Of a DNA stretch of 64,000 bases, positions 45,029 to 56,567 are shown one piece after another. Position numbers and translations under genes: made by a program. The DNA comes from Shinisaurus crocodilurus (Eukaryota; Chordata; Lepidosauria; Squamata; Shinisauridae): contig CM037877.1 in assembly GCA_021292165.1 (NCBI GenBank), positions 160,413,871-160,477,870 on the forward strand. The letters run 5' to 3'. Under the pieces are notes generated by a model that saw only the letters and a program-made list of their open reading frames with translations, was not told where the DNA came from and ran no database searches. Within the stretch, counting starts at the first letter, position 1. Every line of letters begins with the position of its first letter.

Positions 45029-45144
45029 AGAATTTCCTCCTTTTATCCCGGAAGACAATCTTACTCGGTCACGAGTGATCGCCTGATGATATTGTTTTAA
45101 AAATAAAAAATTAAAAATAAATAAATAAATATGAGTGACAGTAA

Positions 45145-45592
45145 GGTCACATTTGCATGTCACAGCAAGCCACGAATCCTGGTTTCTTAAACCATGTTGT
45201 GCACTAGCAGTGTACTGGTGCACACAGACCATTCACTCCTGTGTTGGTCCTCTCTTTGTGTGAGCAGATAAACAAACCAGGAAACCACAATTAAGCATAT
45301 TTCCAGTCATGTCCAAAACCAAGACTGGTTAATGGCTCCCAATCTAGCCAGGATTTGTAAAACATCTTCAAACCCTGTCTTAAAACTGACTTCCTGGCTT
45401 GTTTGGGTATAATTAACCATAGTCCCAGGTTCGAATGTAATGGAAAGCTATGCTTAACTGCAGCTTCCTGGTTCGTTTACCTGGTCAGACAAGCATGAGT
45501 GAATGGGCTGAATGTGTCAGCATACTGCTCGTGCACATCATAGCTTAAGAGGCCAGGATTCATGGCTTACCATGATGTGCAAATGCAGCCAG
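45145..45592. mobile_element. Foldback MITE (GGCTGCATTTGCA family)
   Basis: Left GGTCACATTTGCATGTCACA, GCAAGCCACGAATCCTGG; right CCAGGATTCATGGCTTACCA, TGATGTGCAAATGCAGCC. The arms are about 75% complementary over 60 bp or more. The interior has mirrored AACCAGGAAACC and GCTTCCTGGTTCG motifs. Confidence 0.7.
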
Positions 45593-46389
45593 AGATAATT
45601 AACTTCTCTCCCCATCCCAATAACACCTACAAGAATTTATACCTGTCTTGATATCACAGCACTCTGCATTTTCCTGACCCCACCAGAGGTGGACAATGAT
45701 GCAGAGCATGTTGCAAGGAAACACAAAACATTGGTAAGTTATGGAGGGGGAGGGTGTTTTTGACAGCAGCCATATATTTATCATCATGTCTAGTTTGGCC
45801 CAATGACACTTGCAAGACAAGAAGATAAAAACTAATTAATTCCCACTTTTAAGCAGCAATTAAAGTAGAAAATGAAAACGCAAGCACGGGGGGGGGGGAG
45901 CATTTCTGGTGGCTTTCTGCCAAGTTATATCCTGTGGGTCTCGATAAGGTCTAAAAGTTTCAACTGTGATGGACTAATTATACAGTATTTATATCTTATC
46001 TCTCTTAACAGTTGTGTAATGCTGTATGATACCAAACCAAACAGCTCAAAGAGGTTTATGATAGCAAAGCAAATACAAAGAGACAATATTACAAAGTCAG
46101 AAGTAAATGGGTTGGGGGGTGGGGGGAAGGTCACTAGAAGTTGTGGTCTGTTCATATATAGGAGAATAAATGCAACACTAAAATTTGGTATTAAGAGATC
46201 AACATAAAATCATTTTGCAAAATCAAACGTATAAAAGAAATATTTTAGTGTACAAAAACAGAGTCTCAAAAGTATTATACATCCAATTACTAGATACCAA
46301 AGGCAAGCAAAATGGGATGGCTTGCTCTGATTGTAAACATCACATGTGTATCTGGTTGGCCACTGTAGCAGAAATATGGGCCAGTTTGT

Positions 46390-46770
46390 ATGTCACAGTG
46401 GTTAATTAATCCACGATTTGCCAGTACGCACTTCCGCTTTCTGTCAATAGCCTCTGATTAGAGGTTGTGAGCATGACAGGCTAAACAACCCAGCAGTTAA
46501 CCCAACAACAAACCATGGGCTAATGCTGGATTGTTTAGCCCCTAAACAACACACTGGTCTGGGTTCGTACGTCATGCTCACAACCTATGATCAAGCTGAT
46601 AGGAGGTTGTATACAGAAAGTGGCAAGCAGCTTGCATACAGCACACATTTATTTATTAATTATATTAATATATATTATATTATATATATTATATATATTA
46701 TATATATATATTATATTATATTATATCCCCACAAATCATGGGTTAAATAACTCATGATTTGCCACTGGGT
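46390..46770. mobile_element. Foldback MITE with (TA)n inside
   Basis: Mirrored AGGTTGTGAGCATGACAGGC (46462 region) and TACGTCATGCTCACAACCTA (46568 region), and outer CACGATTTGCCAGTACG versus ACTCATGATTTGCCACTGGG. A TA-rich array fills about 46650-46726. Confidence 0.6.
46650..46726 (+). repeat. (TA)n-rich array
   Basis: TATATTATATTATATATATT-type low-complexity sequence. Confidence 0.93.
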
Positions 46771-46830
46771 CATAGAGTGCAACACTAGATGGACCCATGG
46801 TCTGATCCAGAATAGGCAGTTTTATGTTAT
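46768..46830 (+). mobile_element. tRNA-Ala-like SINE 3' fragment
   Basis: ACACTAGATGGACCCATGGT, CTGATCCAGAATAGGCAG and TTTTATGTTA match the 3' part of the SINE at 30640-30715. A weaker relative sits near 54205-54265. Confidence 0.5.
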
Positions 46831-47754
46831 CATCTTTAATTCAGTAATTCTCAAATGGAAAAATGGCATTCTTTGTCGTTTGGGAAGGGTTCCACATGTA
46901 TTATCTGTAGCAGGATATTAGTCATCCTGGTGGTGAAGCTTTCCCCACCCATTAGTTACAACACCAGTAGGATCCTTGATCTGAATTCTTCAGTAGTTCA
47001 TAAGAGGCATGGAAATGGCAGTGCATAGGTGGAGTTTGCACTCATGTGCAGAAAGGTTTCTTCTGTAGGACATTAACTATACTAGGCATTCACCAGTGAT
47101 ACCATGAGCTTGCTGGGGATGCCAGCAAACAATCTGGATAAATGGTCCCCTGTGTTTCAATAAGTGAGTGAATAACCATCATCATGTTCTAAGCTGCAGG
47201 CATGTTAGCATCCTGGGCAGGAGACAGGATGATCAAACTTTTCACAATGGGAAATTGCAGATAATTAGAGCACAGATGAGGTCCTCCCAGTTGGGTTGGT
47301 GCTCTACGCTGTAGATTACTTAGCATCATGATTAATGAAGCCTTGGCTACATCTGCTACACCATTGTTGTCACTGCATATGTCACTGCATATGTTATAGG
47401 GCATATGATATATGGCAAATGTGTGTGCGCAAACAACACAGGTCAGCAGCAGGTTACAGATCTCAAATTGACTCTGAGCTAACCTCTCTGACTAGCCTAT
47501 TAACTTCTTTTTTAATTTCAATTATTTCTATCCCACCTTGGTAAACCAAAACGTAATCATGACAGCTCACAATAACACAACTAATTTATTGAAGATGAGA
47601 TCAATAAGAAAGAGCACCTTATAGTTTTGCTGGTTGGAAGTACTAAGTCCTTGACTGTTGAGAATTTCAGCAAGTTGTGTGACATAGCCTGCTTTTTTCT
47701 TTTTTCAAGGTCTTTGGGAAAAACTAAGCCTTCCCCAATTAGATATGTGGCCAA

Positions 47755-48060
47755 ATGCATAGCCCTTCTGGAAGAATCTTAAAACTGAATATAAAGCAAT
47801 TAAGTAACTCTACCATCAGATGTACAACTTGTGTAATGGCAGATAGTAGAAGGGCACTTTTAGAATTGCAAAAAAAGACACCAAGAAATAAGGCCTGGAA
47901 GCCCTATCTGCACCAATTGTGGAACTCCACCCCAAAAGAAGTTAGACTGACCCTTTGTCTGTTGGCTTTCAGACTTTCTGAATATTTTGAAGCTTGCTAC
48001 TTATGTTTTTAGTTTTTAATTTTATACAGTACTTTGTTCTCCACCTTAAGGGCTTGCAAG
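47755..48060 (+). mobile_element. L2-clade LINE 3' end
   Basis: A frame ends MADSRRALLELQKKTPRNKA, WKPYLHQLWNSTPKEVRLTL and LLAFRLSEYFEACYLCF, an L2 ORF2 C-terminus pattern (RAF..LWNSLP.E.R....L..FR). 5'-truncated, with 3' UTR to about 48060. Confidence 0.65.
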
Positions 48061-48486
48061 TTTCAACTAGTCTAACAGAGTGACTCAACTAACTTTTAGC
48101 TATTCCATTTTCAAAGAGAACGCTATCATTGCTTGTTTGTCTCAGCATGCTTCTGTGTAATTCGAGATTTTCAAAACACAAAGCACAGTTCTAATGTCAT
48201 TAATCCTGCAGGAGCTTCCTCCATTATCATCTTAACTGCAGACATTATCCCCCGCCCCCACTTTTGGGAGAAGCTGTACATGTTACAACTCTTCCAATCA
48301 CCAGCATTACCCACAACCACAAGGGCTAATGCCGGCATGGGGAACAAGTCACACAGCACAGACTCCTCCCACACAGCCTATGGCTTCTGACATTAACTTT
48401 GAAGCATGGGAAAGTAATGTGAGAATGAGTCCTGAGAAATATTTCTACACAGTTTATTGACCATCCAGCTTGAGGAAGTGTTTTTA

Positions 48487-48521
48487 GCACGCGCGCGCGC
48501 GCGCACGCACACACACACACA
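48487..48521 (+). repeat. (GC)n(AC)n microsatellite
   Basis: CGCGCGCGCGCGCG followed by CACGCACACACACACAC. The alternating purine-pyrimidine run could adopt Z-DNA. Confidence 0.95.
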
Positions 48522-48769
48522 AAGCTTGACAAATGATGGTTAGTCCTTGTGGAGGAACACCCCTCAGGTTATCTTGCTGCTAACACCAAATGTGGAGGAA
48601 CAACCTGTGGGTTATCCCACCTATGTCCACAAATGTGGGGGGAGGGACTGGGGGGTGAACACATAGGTTTATGGAACCCCCCTGCCACAAGGCCACTTCA
48701 TGTATTAAAAAATAATAATCCTTTAACCATAAAACTGCTGCAACCAAAATAAACCCTGTATATCTTGTG

Positions 48770-49640
48770 TACCTCAGTGGCATGGGATTGACACCACCAC
48801 TAGAGCCAAGCAGCACAAAACAAAGATATTTATTAGAGAATGATATATACAAGATAAGAGAATTACTTGTCGAATAATAGGATGGGATTACTTAAATACA
48901 CTTAAATTAGATGTCCTTGGTTACCATAACTAATAAGAGTCTTCCCTGCTAATAAATTCTCAATAGCTTCTCCCTCAGAGCAGATTTCCCTGAATTCCAC
49001 CTCAGCCAATCAATCCCTCAAAAACAGGAAGAGATGTTGTACAGCAATCTTCCTCTGCCTTCAGCAGTTCCTGTTTTCCCTGGCTTTTGGGATTATTTTA
49101 GTTTCAAGGGCTCTCAGCGAAGTCCCCTCTGGTCAGACCTCTGACTGAATCCCCTTAGTGCTGGGCTCTGCTGCCTGCCTGCGGTTTCACCACAATTTCA
49201 CAGCATGGTCTCCTGCTCTCCACAGCCACAAGCGCCAGATTCCAGGTCTCCCTCCAGAAGAGTTTGTCTGACGGGCTTTCTCTTTTCCCAGCTCTGAGCA
49301 CTGCTCCCTTCAGACAACAACCATTCACTCCAATTGCCCAATCACCAACTGACTCCAGTTGGATACCTAGCTGCGTCTGACTGACACTTTTTTCAAATCT
49401 CCTGGCCAATCATGTTCCTTATGGAACACTTAACTGCCAATCACCTTTGCTGGCCCACTTGACCAATCCAAACAAACATATCTTCTTGCCCAAGAAGGCA
49501 ACCACAACTGTTTTAGGCTGGAAACACCAACAAAGCTAGGCTTCTGGCCTTCTCAGTTATATTATACCATCGCAGAGCTCACACAAAGCATACAGACATA
49601 ACCAAAACAGAAGCAAATAGGTGAAAACAGTGTTTCTTCA
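48770..49640 (-). other. Possible LTR-like or gene-derived repeat, unresolved
   Basis: On the minus strand several ATTGG boxes (near 49010, 49340, 49405, 49438) precede an AATAAATATC polyadenylation-like signal near 48830, an arrangement seen in LTRs. I could not find TG...CA ends or a target duplication. No coding sequence recognised. Confidence 0.2.
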
Positions 49641-49877
49641 CAGTCTTAATGAAAATATTATTTTACAAGCCATGTGAAGTTTGTTCTAAAGGTACAATGC
49701 AACTTCAAAGCTGCAGGGCATTCCCCACCACCAAAAACGTTTGGCGGGGGTTGAATTCTGATCCAGCAATACTAACACAATCCAACTCTTCTCAAATTTC
49801 AGCTTTAGTTTTGTTCCACACATCATTCTTTAACTAGCTTGAAGACATTTTTTAAAGCTCCCAAATAAAATGCCTCC

Positions 49878-49955
49878 CATTTATTTATTTATTTATTTAT
49901 TTATGAATCGCCCATCTAGCCAGACATCCAGCCACTCTGAGCGATGGCATAAAAG
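49878..49955 (-). mobile_element. L2 3' tail fragment
   Basis: TTTATTTATTTATTTATTTA, then TGAATCGCCCATCTAGCCAG and ACATCCAGCCACTCTGA match the 3' end of the L2 copies at 3420 and 30640. Confidence 0.8.
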
Positions 49956-50003
49956 TCCCACCTCCTTGTCCCACAATAACAGAAATAAATAATACTCACA
50001 ATT

Positions 50004-50130
50004 GGGCTGGATTCATGTTTAGAGGGGACCCACTGAAATCACAGGATTTAAGTCAGTTGTGAGTGACTAACTTGTCCCATTCTTTTCAATGGGTCTTCTC
50101 TAAACAGGACTAAGTCTGGATCCAACCCAA
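50004..50130. mobile_element. MITE (GGATCCAGACTTA family)
   Basis: TTGGGCTGGATTCATGTTTA, GACCCACTGAAATCACAGGA at the left; TTCAATGGGTCTTCTCTAAA, CAGGACTAAGTCTGGATCCA and ACCCAA at the right. Terminal inverted repeat TTGGGYTGGATYC. Same family as the split copy at 59472-60405. Confidence 0.75.
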
Positions 50131-50373
50131 TACGTATTTACATGATTTCAAGGTTGGTGCCAGCTTTGGAAGTGCCCTCGACATTCTCTCTGGGTAAGCC
50201 CGTCCCTGGCATAGTGCGGCCCCCTCACTCTCCGTATCTTGAAAGCAGCAGGTGGGTGCACAAGTAGCAAAAAAGCCAGTCTAGCAAGCAATGCTACTGC
50301 TGACTATGTCAAGACTGTAAAGTCATTGAGGGAGAATTAAAATGGTAGGTGCCAGTCACAGCTGCCCAAGCTC

Positions 50374-50413
50374 CAGCGCTGGGCAAAGGAAACTATGCTA
50401 TTGCCCAGCGCTG
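50374..50413. repeat. 13-bp perfect hairpin
   Basis: CAGCGCTGGGCAA (50374-50386) and TTGCCCAGCGCTG (50401-50413) with a 14-nt loop. Function unknown; may be a MITE relic. Confidence 0.8.
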
Positions 50414-50603
50414 AGAGAGTTACTGGGCCAGGATTTCTGACAGGGTCAGCTGGGGGCTCTCCTGAAGGCTTGGGCCATTGGCAACAGCCCAACAGTACTG
50501 ACCCGATGATGGGTCTGCATTATTTATATGCCACCTTTCCAACAAGTTGACCAAATAAGCATCAAAAACACAAAACTTAAATCAAAAGTCAATACCAAAA
50601 GTC

Positions 50604-50642
<39 letters not shown>

Positions 50643-50652
50643 TAATAATAAT
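50604..50652 (+). repeat. (AAT)n microsatellite
   Basis: About fourteen AAT units with a TTAAT interruption near the end. It follows an antisense LINE-tail-like sequence (about 50520-50600). Confidence 0.95.
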
Positions 50653-50753
50653 AGTGAATAACATCACATTTAAACAGAACAAAAATCCAAAAACACCCTT
50701 TCTCAAAAGGAAAAAAGAACAGCTTTCTGGACAGAAAGTGTTTCTGGAGAATA

Positions 50754-50921
50754 CAGTATTTTTCCATGTATAAGACTATACTTTTTCCTAAAATTGTTAG
50801 ACTAAAAATTGAGGGTCGTCTTATACACGGAAGTAAGCCGAGGAGAGAACCGCGCGGTTGCGAAACTGCCCAGTGGGGGGCGTCTTATACACGGGGGCGT
50901 CTTATACACGGAAAAATACGG
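50754..50921. mobile_element. Tc1/mariner-type MITE (CAGTATTTTTCC)
   Basis: 168 bp: left CAGTATTTTTCCATGTATAA, right TTATACACGGAAAAATACGG, flanked by TA (50752-50753, 50922-50923). GTCTTATACACGG occurs three times inside. Confidence 0.85.
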
Positions 50922-51079
50922 TATATTGTGCTTAGCAGTGATTTACATTAACTAGGGATATGTACTTGCATGCCTCAAAGTACTGAGATCAGATTTCTGG
51001 GAAGGTTTCCTTGGTGCTTCATAAATTATTTCAGCAAACAAGGATAAATTTCTCAGTGGCCCGCTGTGCCCAGTTTGCA

Positions 51080-51098
51080 AGCTTTTTTTTTTTTTTTT
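51080..51098 (+). repeat. Poly-T tract
   Basis: Uninterrupted T run of about nineteen bases. Confidence 0.95.
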
Positions 51099-51112
51099 GG
51101 CATAAAGTTTCC

Positions 51113-51857
51113 TGAATCCCAGCTAAGCAGAAGCACAGGAAGGCTCCAGCTGTTTTTGGGTCAATATAGGCAAGCAGGCTCCCAGAGAGAGAGTGATCAG
51201 AGAGAAGGAACAGGGAGAACAAACAGGAGTTTGGCCGCGGAGTTGTAGAGGAAGAGGGACAAGGCAAAGAGGTGAGTGGACTGGAGAAAGGGCTCAGGGA
51301 CTGCCCATTCTTAGTCACCGTGTGCTCACCATGTGCTCCTGAGAGCTTCAAGGGAAGGGGTGTGTCCTGAGAGCAAGGGCTGAAGGAGGCGTGGCCTGAC
51401 AGCCCATTCTGTTTCCTGACTCCCAGCTGAGCAGAAGCACAGGAGAGGCTCCAGCTGTTTTTAGGGCTATAGGCAAGCAGGTTTCCAGAGAGCAAGCGAT
51501 CAGGGAGAGCAAACAGGAGTTTGGCAGGGGAGGTCAAAGGGGAGGGCCCTAAGAATTTTTCTGGTTTGTTTGGTTTGTTCTTGTAACACACACTTGAAGA
51601 CCAGGGGGACTCTTTGTTAACCTTCAAGGAAGGCAGGACATGGCACCGGCCATTCCAGTACAAAAAGAAAGGTAGAAACAAAAAGGGAATAGAGAACTAT
51701 GGGCGGAAAAGACTCTCCAGTGGTGGTGACCTACAATGTCTCTGCAATGTTTGTTTTCCTGCCTGAGATCAACATGGCCTACACGTGCAACACGTGCAAG
51801 CTGGTCGCGCTGTTGGAAGAAAAGGTTAGAGGACAGAAGTTTCTTTTTGACTCCTAG
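51113..51857 (+). mobile_element. LINE 5' end: repeated leader and start of ORF1
   Basis: Two direct repeats (about 51113-51233 and 51416-51525, offset 304 bp) share AGCAGAAGCACAGGA, GGCTCCAGCTGTTTTT, AGGCAAGCAG and AACAAACAGGAGTTTGGC. They are followed by a short ORF (51699-51857): MGGKDSPVVVTYNVSAMF, then MAYTCNTCKLVALLEEKVRG and a stop. The cysteine pair and 'CKLVALLEEKV' heptads resemble the start of CR1/L2-clade ORF1 (zinc knuckle plus coiled coil). The repeated leader would be the promoter. ORF2 is absent; the sequence passes into a LINE-like tail (51920-52030). Confidence 0.55.
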
Positions 51858-51919
51858 ATTCTCCATTTGCTTTTCATCTATTGCCTTCTGCACATACACA
51901 CACAAGTACACACACAGTC

Positions 51920-52030
51920 ACACAATTTGATTAGATTGTATTAATCTTATTTATGTAAGCTGCTTTAAGCTCTTTCATTTCAGAAACTGAAAAGGCAGGT
52001 TATAAATCCTCTAATTAATTAATTAATTAC
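51920..52030 (+). mobile_element. LINE 3' tail
   Basis: GTAAGCTGCTTTAAGCTCTT and GAAAAGGCAGGTTATAAATC, then TAATTAATTAATTAATTA. May be the 3' end of the same internally deleted LINE as 51113-51857. Confidence 0.55.
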
Positions 52031-52139
52031 ATTCTGAATATGTCTTCAACCTGTCTGCATTAATTAACCTGTTCTAATCCAATACCTACTGGGATCAATG
52101 TAACATTCATTCAGCTTCTGATGCTAATAGCAATTTAAA

Positions 52140-52455
52140 TAGCAACTGCCATCAGCTCCTGAAACGACCATCACCGGCCTGAGAGGACTGTTGGGGCAGC
52201 CCCTCCCCCACCTTCCCTGGGGCTATTTAAGACCTGTGCGCCCTGAGGGAAGGCAGAAGAGAAGCCCTGGCCAGGGAGATTGTACCAGCAGCTCCAGAAG
52301 AAGCCTTCAGTTGGCCTGAGAGAACTGGTGTATGTTTGGTTGGGGGGGGGGGTAGGGTAACGTTTGTTTGTTTGTTTGTGTATTTAAACATTGTAAACCG
52401 CTTTGGGTGCCTTAGCAGAAAGGCAGTATAGAAATGTAATAAATAAATAAATATG
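52140..52455 (+). mobile_element. Non-autonomous retrotransposon with LINE-type tail
   Basis: A G+C-rich start (GGACTGTTGGGGCAGCCCCT, GGGGCTATTTAAGACCTGTG), then a tail GTAAACCGCTTTGGGTGCCT, AGAAAGGCAGTATAGAAATG and TAATAAATAAATAAAT. Probably an internally deleted LINE. Family unknown. Confidence 0.5.
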
Positions 52456-53089
52456 CAGAAATAATAAAACAGTTTGCCATTCTCTATGTATGAAGCTATC
52501 TGAAAACAGGAAGTAACTGCCAATATTATTGAATACACAGAACATTAGTTTTCAAGCAATTCCTAATTTCCTGGGAAAGTGAATGTGATTTGACCCATAG
52601 ATGGATATCATTTCGGCAATGAAAGACATTCAAGCAATCATGGGGATAGCTGCTGTGCTCCAGTGGCTTGGAATGTATTTCCTTGCAGTGACGTACATGG
52701 ATTGGTGCTATAGTGTTCATGTTTTTCCTAGTCCATTTTTCTAACACAACTCAGTGCAGGCTCATGAGCCAATATCAACACATATGAATGAACTTGCAAT
52801 GTGGATAAGCATCTTTTGGTTTTAAATAAACTGTTGTTTCTTGTAATATCCAAATTCATGAAACAGTAATTTCTTCTAACTGGTTAGTTCAAACAATCGA
52901 GGATCTGAAACCATAGTTTGTTTAAACTAGCTACAGTTAGAATAAGCCATAGTTTCCCGATTCCAGACATAACAAGTAACTACTATTTATTCAAAACCAG
53001 AAGTGGAACTCTTCGATCTCCTCTCCTTATGTGTGAAGGAGTAGGAGAGTGTACAAGGCTTGCCACCACTCAGGCTCAGCCTTGAGAAG

Positions 53090-54185
53090 CCAGAACACCT
53101 GAGAACTGATGGAAATTGTAATATTGCCTGCTTAAATCAACAAGATAATGTAACCACTAGTTAGAGTGGGAGGAAAGGGTTAATAGAACAATCCCCAGGG
53201 TGCATGTTTTGTAACCCCTCCTCCCTACTTCCAGCCTCTCTGTGGCCAGTGGCTCTCTCTCTCTACTCTCCAACCTGATGGGCACACGATCTGAGCTGGC
53301 TTCCAGCCAGTGATCTCCAATGAAGCAGACTCTTAACACCAAAGACTCTAATCTACCTATATGCATCCTGCATATGAATAAAGGAATTGTAAGTAAAACG
53401 AATAAATGTCTTTATTAGTTTTAAACCTTGTATGGACAATCCGTTTCCTTTTTAAGATCCTTTTAGCAGGGTTTAGCAACCCACGTGATGATAACCAGTT
53501 TCAATGACCAGGCTGCGTATAAGGGGGAAAACTCTGCTTCGTCCTAACCAGTATAGGACCGACTCCTTTCTTTCCATATCCTCCAACAAGAACTCAGTTC
53601 TACCAGGCCTCTTACTGGCTTACGAGTTGGGAAGGGGTGAGATTCAGGATGCTGATTTAGCCTATCTTCCACAGCTGGGAGACCTGACCTTGACAGAGGG
53701 CCCTGATTCTAGGGTGTCTTCTATATGAACAAGGCAGCCGGAGGATGACTCTGCAGGAGAGGGGTTTTCGAGGTGTGTGTGTCCAAAGGCACATTGTCAA
53801 CTAAAGAGGGAGGCACAGAGGTGTCCGGTGAGGCACAGCAGCCATCTGAGAGCCAAGTTTCCTTGCCAGAGTTGAATGGCCGATAGTGATCCTTAGCGGC
53901 TAGTCCCCTATATTTGAACTAGAGCAACAGGCGGCTGAATTTGCTGGAAACAATGTCTTAATAACCTGGAAAGCTTCTTGGCTTCCCTGGAACTGTGAAC
54001 TTACGTAGTTTTATTCTGTGTGCGGAACTGGGATTTTTGTTGTGATGCTCATACTGTATACTGATTCTGATCAAGGAACTACATTGTAATCTGTTATCTA
54101 TAGATCTTTATTAAGACTATAAAGGCTTACAGCTAATTACCGGCATTTCTGCAATAAAAGATTTTACTGAGACTTGTGCCTTGGC
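53090..54185 (+). other. Possible LTR-retrotransposon remnant, weak
   Basis: Two polyadenylation-like contexts (ATGAATAAAGGAATTG near 53374 and GCAATAAAAGATTTTACTGA near 54151) with a G+A-rich stretch between them. No LTR pair, primer-binding site or coding domain could be shown. Confidence 0.2.
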
Positions 54186-56047
54186 TCTGGGAAGTCAAGT
54201 TTTGACAAGTAGGTGATACTGGGCAAGATGGATGAAGAGTGAGACCTAGTATAAGGCAACTTCTTATTTTTAAAGCCCCCAAAGTGATGCATTTCATGAG
54301 ACATGATGCTAATAGTCCTTGATATGTTGCCATCTATTGTAGGTTTCTTCAGTCCTAACTTCAGTCCTCAGTCCCACTGAGGACCCACAACTTTCATTTT
54401 GAACACCTAATCTGAATTTCAAGAAGGTGCCATCCCTCTCAGCAATGCACCACAAAAGCCACCCTAAGCCAAGCCGTTCAAATTTAAGAAATGCTTGTGA
54501 AAATGTAAGCCTTACACGTTATCCTCTTAAAATCTCATGTAGACATCAAAAGACAAGTGCCACTGCCTTCTAAAGATGATTTACAATTCAACAAAGAGTG
54601 TGTGCTTTCTCTCCCCCATTTATTGATCTGCTTATTGATATTTGAATGTTAGACATGATAATTGCTTGTTATTCTCGGAAGTCTTTGGATTATTTAATCA
54701 GCAAAAAAACCTTTAGAAACAACTGTCTTGTGTTTTATAAACCCACAGCAAAATTATAACAGAAATTTAAACTGTAATATATTGCTGCAAGGGTAATTAT
54801 TAAGGGAAAACACAGCTGACATTTTCTGATTTATGCACACAATCAGAGATGGAGTCCAAGGACTGTGACATAATTATCTTTATGCTAACCATTTTTGTAA
54901 ATCTCTCGACAGAATTTTAGCTAATTTTAAAATGCCTTCTGAAGATTAGCTCTTAAAATTGTTGGGGAAAATAACACAACTTATTAGCAAGGGTATAATT
55001 GTAAACCTTCCAAATACTCGTTGTGAATATCATTTAGACAGTAACTCCTGCTTCAGCAGCTGGTAAAAAAGACTCCAGTTTATGGAATCTTGAAACAACA
55101 GAGTGGAATCTAATTAAACAGGATTACATGCCAAAGAAAAAATATTAAAACACACACAACAACTAGACTAATAGACCATTGTTATGAATTTAAAAGTCCC
55201 TTCCAGCTTCCCCCTCCCTTTCCACTGTGCAAACCTATGTAATCATAAGCAGGAAAGTGTTACGTTCCCCATAAAATTTGAAATTCGGTCAATTTCTTAT
55301 TCTGTTCAGAGACCAGAAAGGCTTCCTATAATGAAATTAGGATACACACACACAAATACAGAGCCCCTGAATCAAAAGTCGCTGCTGCTTGTAATAATCT
55401 CATAGATTTCCTATCAGCTTTGAGCCCCTTTATATAATACCACAATAGCACAGGAATCCCTTCCTAACTTATTCTAGGATCAACCAAATCAATCCAAATT
55501 ATTCCAGTGGAATCAACCGGCATTTATTTCCTCTTCCCAGCAACCCTTGGAAGGGTCCAAGGTGCAACATGAAACCCTCTCAGTAACTGGTAGAGCCTAA
55601 TTTGAATGTCTGTAGCCTTCTCCCACTTTCTGTCTTAAGACTGTAACCAAAATACAGACTCCACCACTCAAACATCCGCCACTTTTGTCCCCTCACCCTC
55701 CCACCTTTTGCTTTGTTTACTATCTTAACTGATTAATTGTTCTGGAAAACTCGAAAGCATGCACAGTATGTTTTTGTGACCTTTGAGTTGGCCTAATAAA
55801 GGTATTACTGGTGATACGGATTTTGAAAATTTTCTTTTGGAAATTTTCTTGTGGCAAAACCTTTTGTGTATCCCATATGTTCTTTCCACATTACCAGGGC
55901 AACATCTGGAAGCCTGGAACCACATGGGCACAGCCACTTCCATACATCTACTAGGGTTGGAGGGCAGCTACTAGGTTGGAAGGACATGCCAGTTTGGACA
56001 GGCTTGCAGAACTTGTGACTATCAAAGGAAAATGTATCCTACCAGCC

Positions 56048-56048
56048 T

Positions 56049-56092
<44 letters not shown>

Positions 56093-56093
56093 G
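56048..56093 (+). repeat. (CAT)n microsatellite
   Basis: About fourteen CAT units, placed directly at the 3' side of an antisense SINE. Confidence 0.97.
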
Positions 56094-56097
56094 ATGT

Positions 56098-56315
56098 TAC
56101 ATTTATATCCTGCCTTTTTTCCTCTTGTGAGGAACCCAAGGCAGTTTACATAATCCTCCTCCTCCTCTCCATTTTGTCCTCCTTTCCTCTGTGAGGTAGG
56201 TTAGGCAGTGACTGGCCCAAAGTAACCCAGTGAGCTTCATGGCCGAGTGGGGACTAGAACCCGGGTCTCTGGAGTCCCAGTCCAACACTCTAACCACTAC
56301 GCAACACTGGCTCTC
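56098..56315 (-). mobile_element. tRNA-derived SINE
   Basis: Minus strand: AGAGCCAGTGTTGCGTAGTG, GGGTTCTAGTCCCC, TACTTTGGGCCAGTCACTGC, then CCTTGGGTTCCTCACAAGAG and a GGATATAAATG end. A short internal deletion relative to the copy at 9103. Confidence 0.88.
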
Positions 56316-56567
56316 TCACTAAGGATTCAATAAACCTCCTGTTTTCTTACCTGTTTTAGACTGCAAAAACTGGTTGTCAAATGACTGCCAGGTCAAAATA
56401 CATCACCCGCCTGGGCTTGGTGGATTATCATGAGCTGTTTGGGTCTGCATTAAGGGTTGTGTGTGTTGCATCAATGCACAGTGAATTAAAAACCCACTGT
56501 CTCCTTAACAACAGTCCAGACTCCATACACACACACCCCGTCCTTTTCCTCCCCTTGACCAGAGGTT

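Larger units (their letters stand above)
42737..45090 (+). mobile_element. LINE 3' end with C2H2 tail, interrupted
   Basis: The coding part is at 42742-43182. The 3' UTR continues to 43218 (AGAATTTCCTCCTTTTA), is broken by the 1.8-kb L1-like element, and resumes at 45046 (TCCCGGAAGACAATCTTACT, CGGTCACGAGTGATCGCCTG, ATGATATTG). Borders with the outer L1 are approximate. Confidence 0.65.
42030..45139 (+). mobile_element. L1-type LINE, 5'-truncated, hosting further insertions
   Basis: L1 ORF2 C-terminus: TPVRLNKIDNKC and CWRGCQELGTYAHMWWSCKN (42042-42195), then VCPKLALLSIIEK, VNLLTAGRLMIARKWK, ITNWYKEVWDMALNDML and FKDIWGLFLDFVL (42320-42705). CWRGC..GTYAHMWW is typical of tetrapod L1. A 15-bp direct repeat with one mismatch, ATAAATATGAGTAAC (42030-42044) and ATAAATATGAGTGAC (45125-45139), fits an L1 target duplication enclosing the unit; the right end is an A-rich tail. 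About 120 bp of foreign sequence with (ATG)n interrupts the frame near 42196-42315, and a second LINE occupies about 42737-45090. Confidence 0.75.

Noticed and set aside
48770..49640. Full ERV-type LTR
   Set aside because: CCAAT boxes and a polyadenylation-like signal are suggestive, but no TG...CA ends or duplication could be found. Kept only as an unresolved feature.
51031..51681. 216-codon minus-strand frame as a gene
   Set aside because: It is antisense to the repeated LINE leader, has no recognised domain, and duplicates the leader repeat in its own sequence.
53090..54185. LTR retrotransposon with internal region
   Set aside because: No LTR pair, primer-binding site, protease, RT or integrase motif was found.
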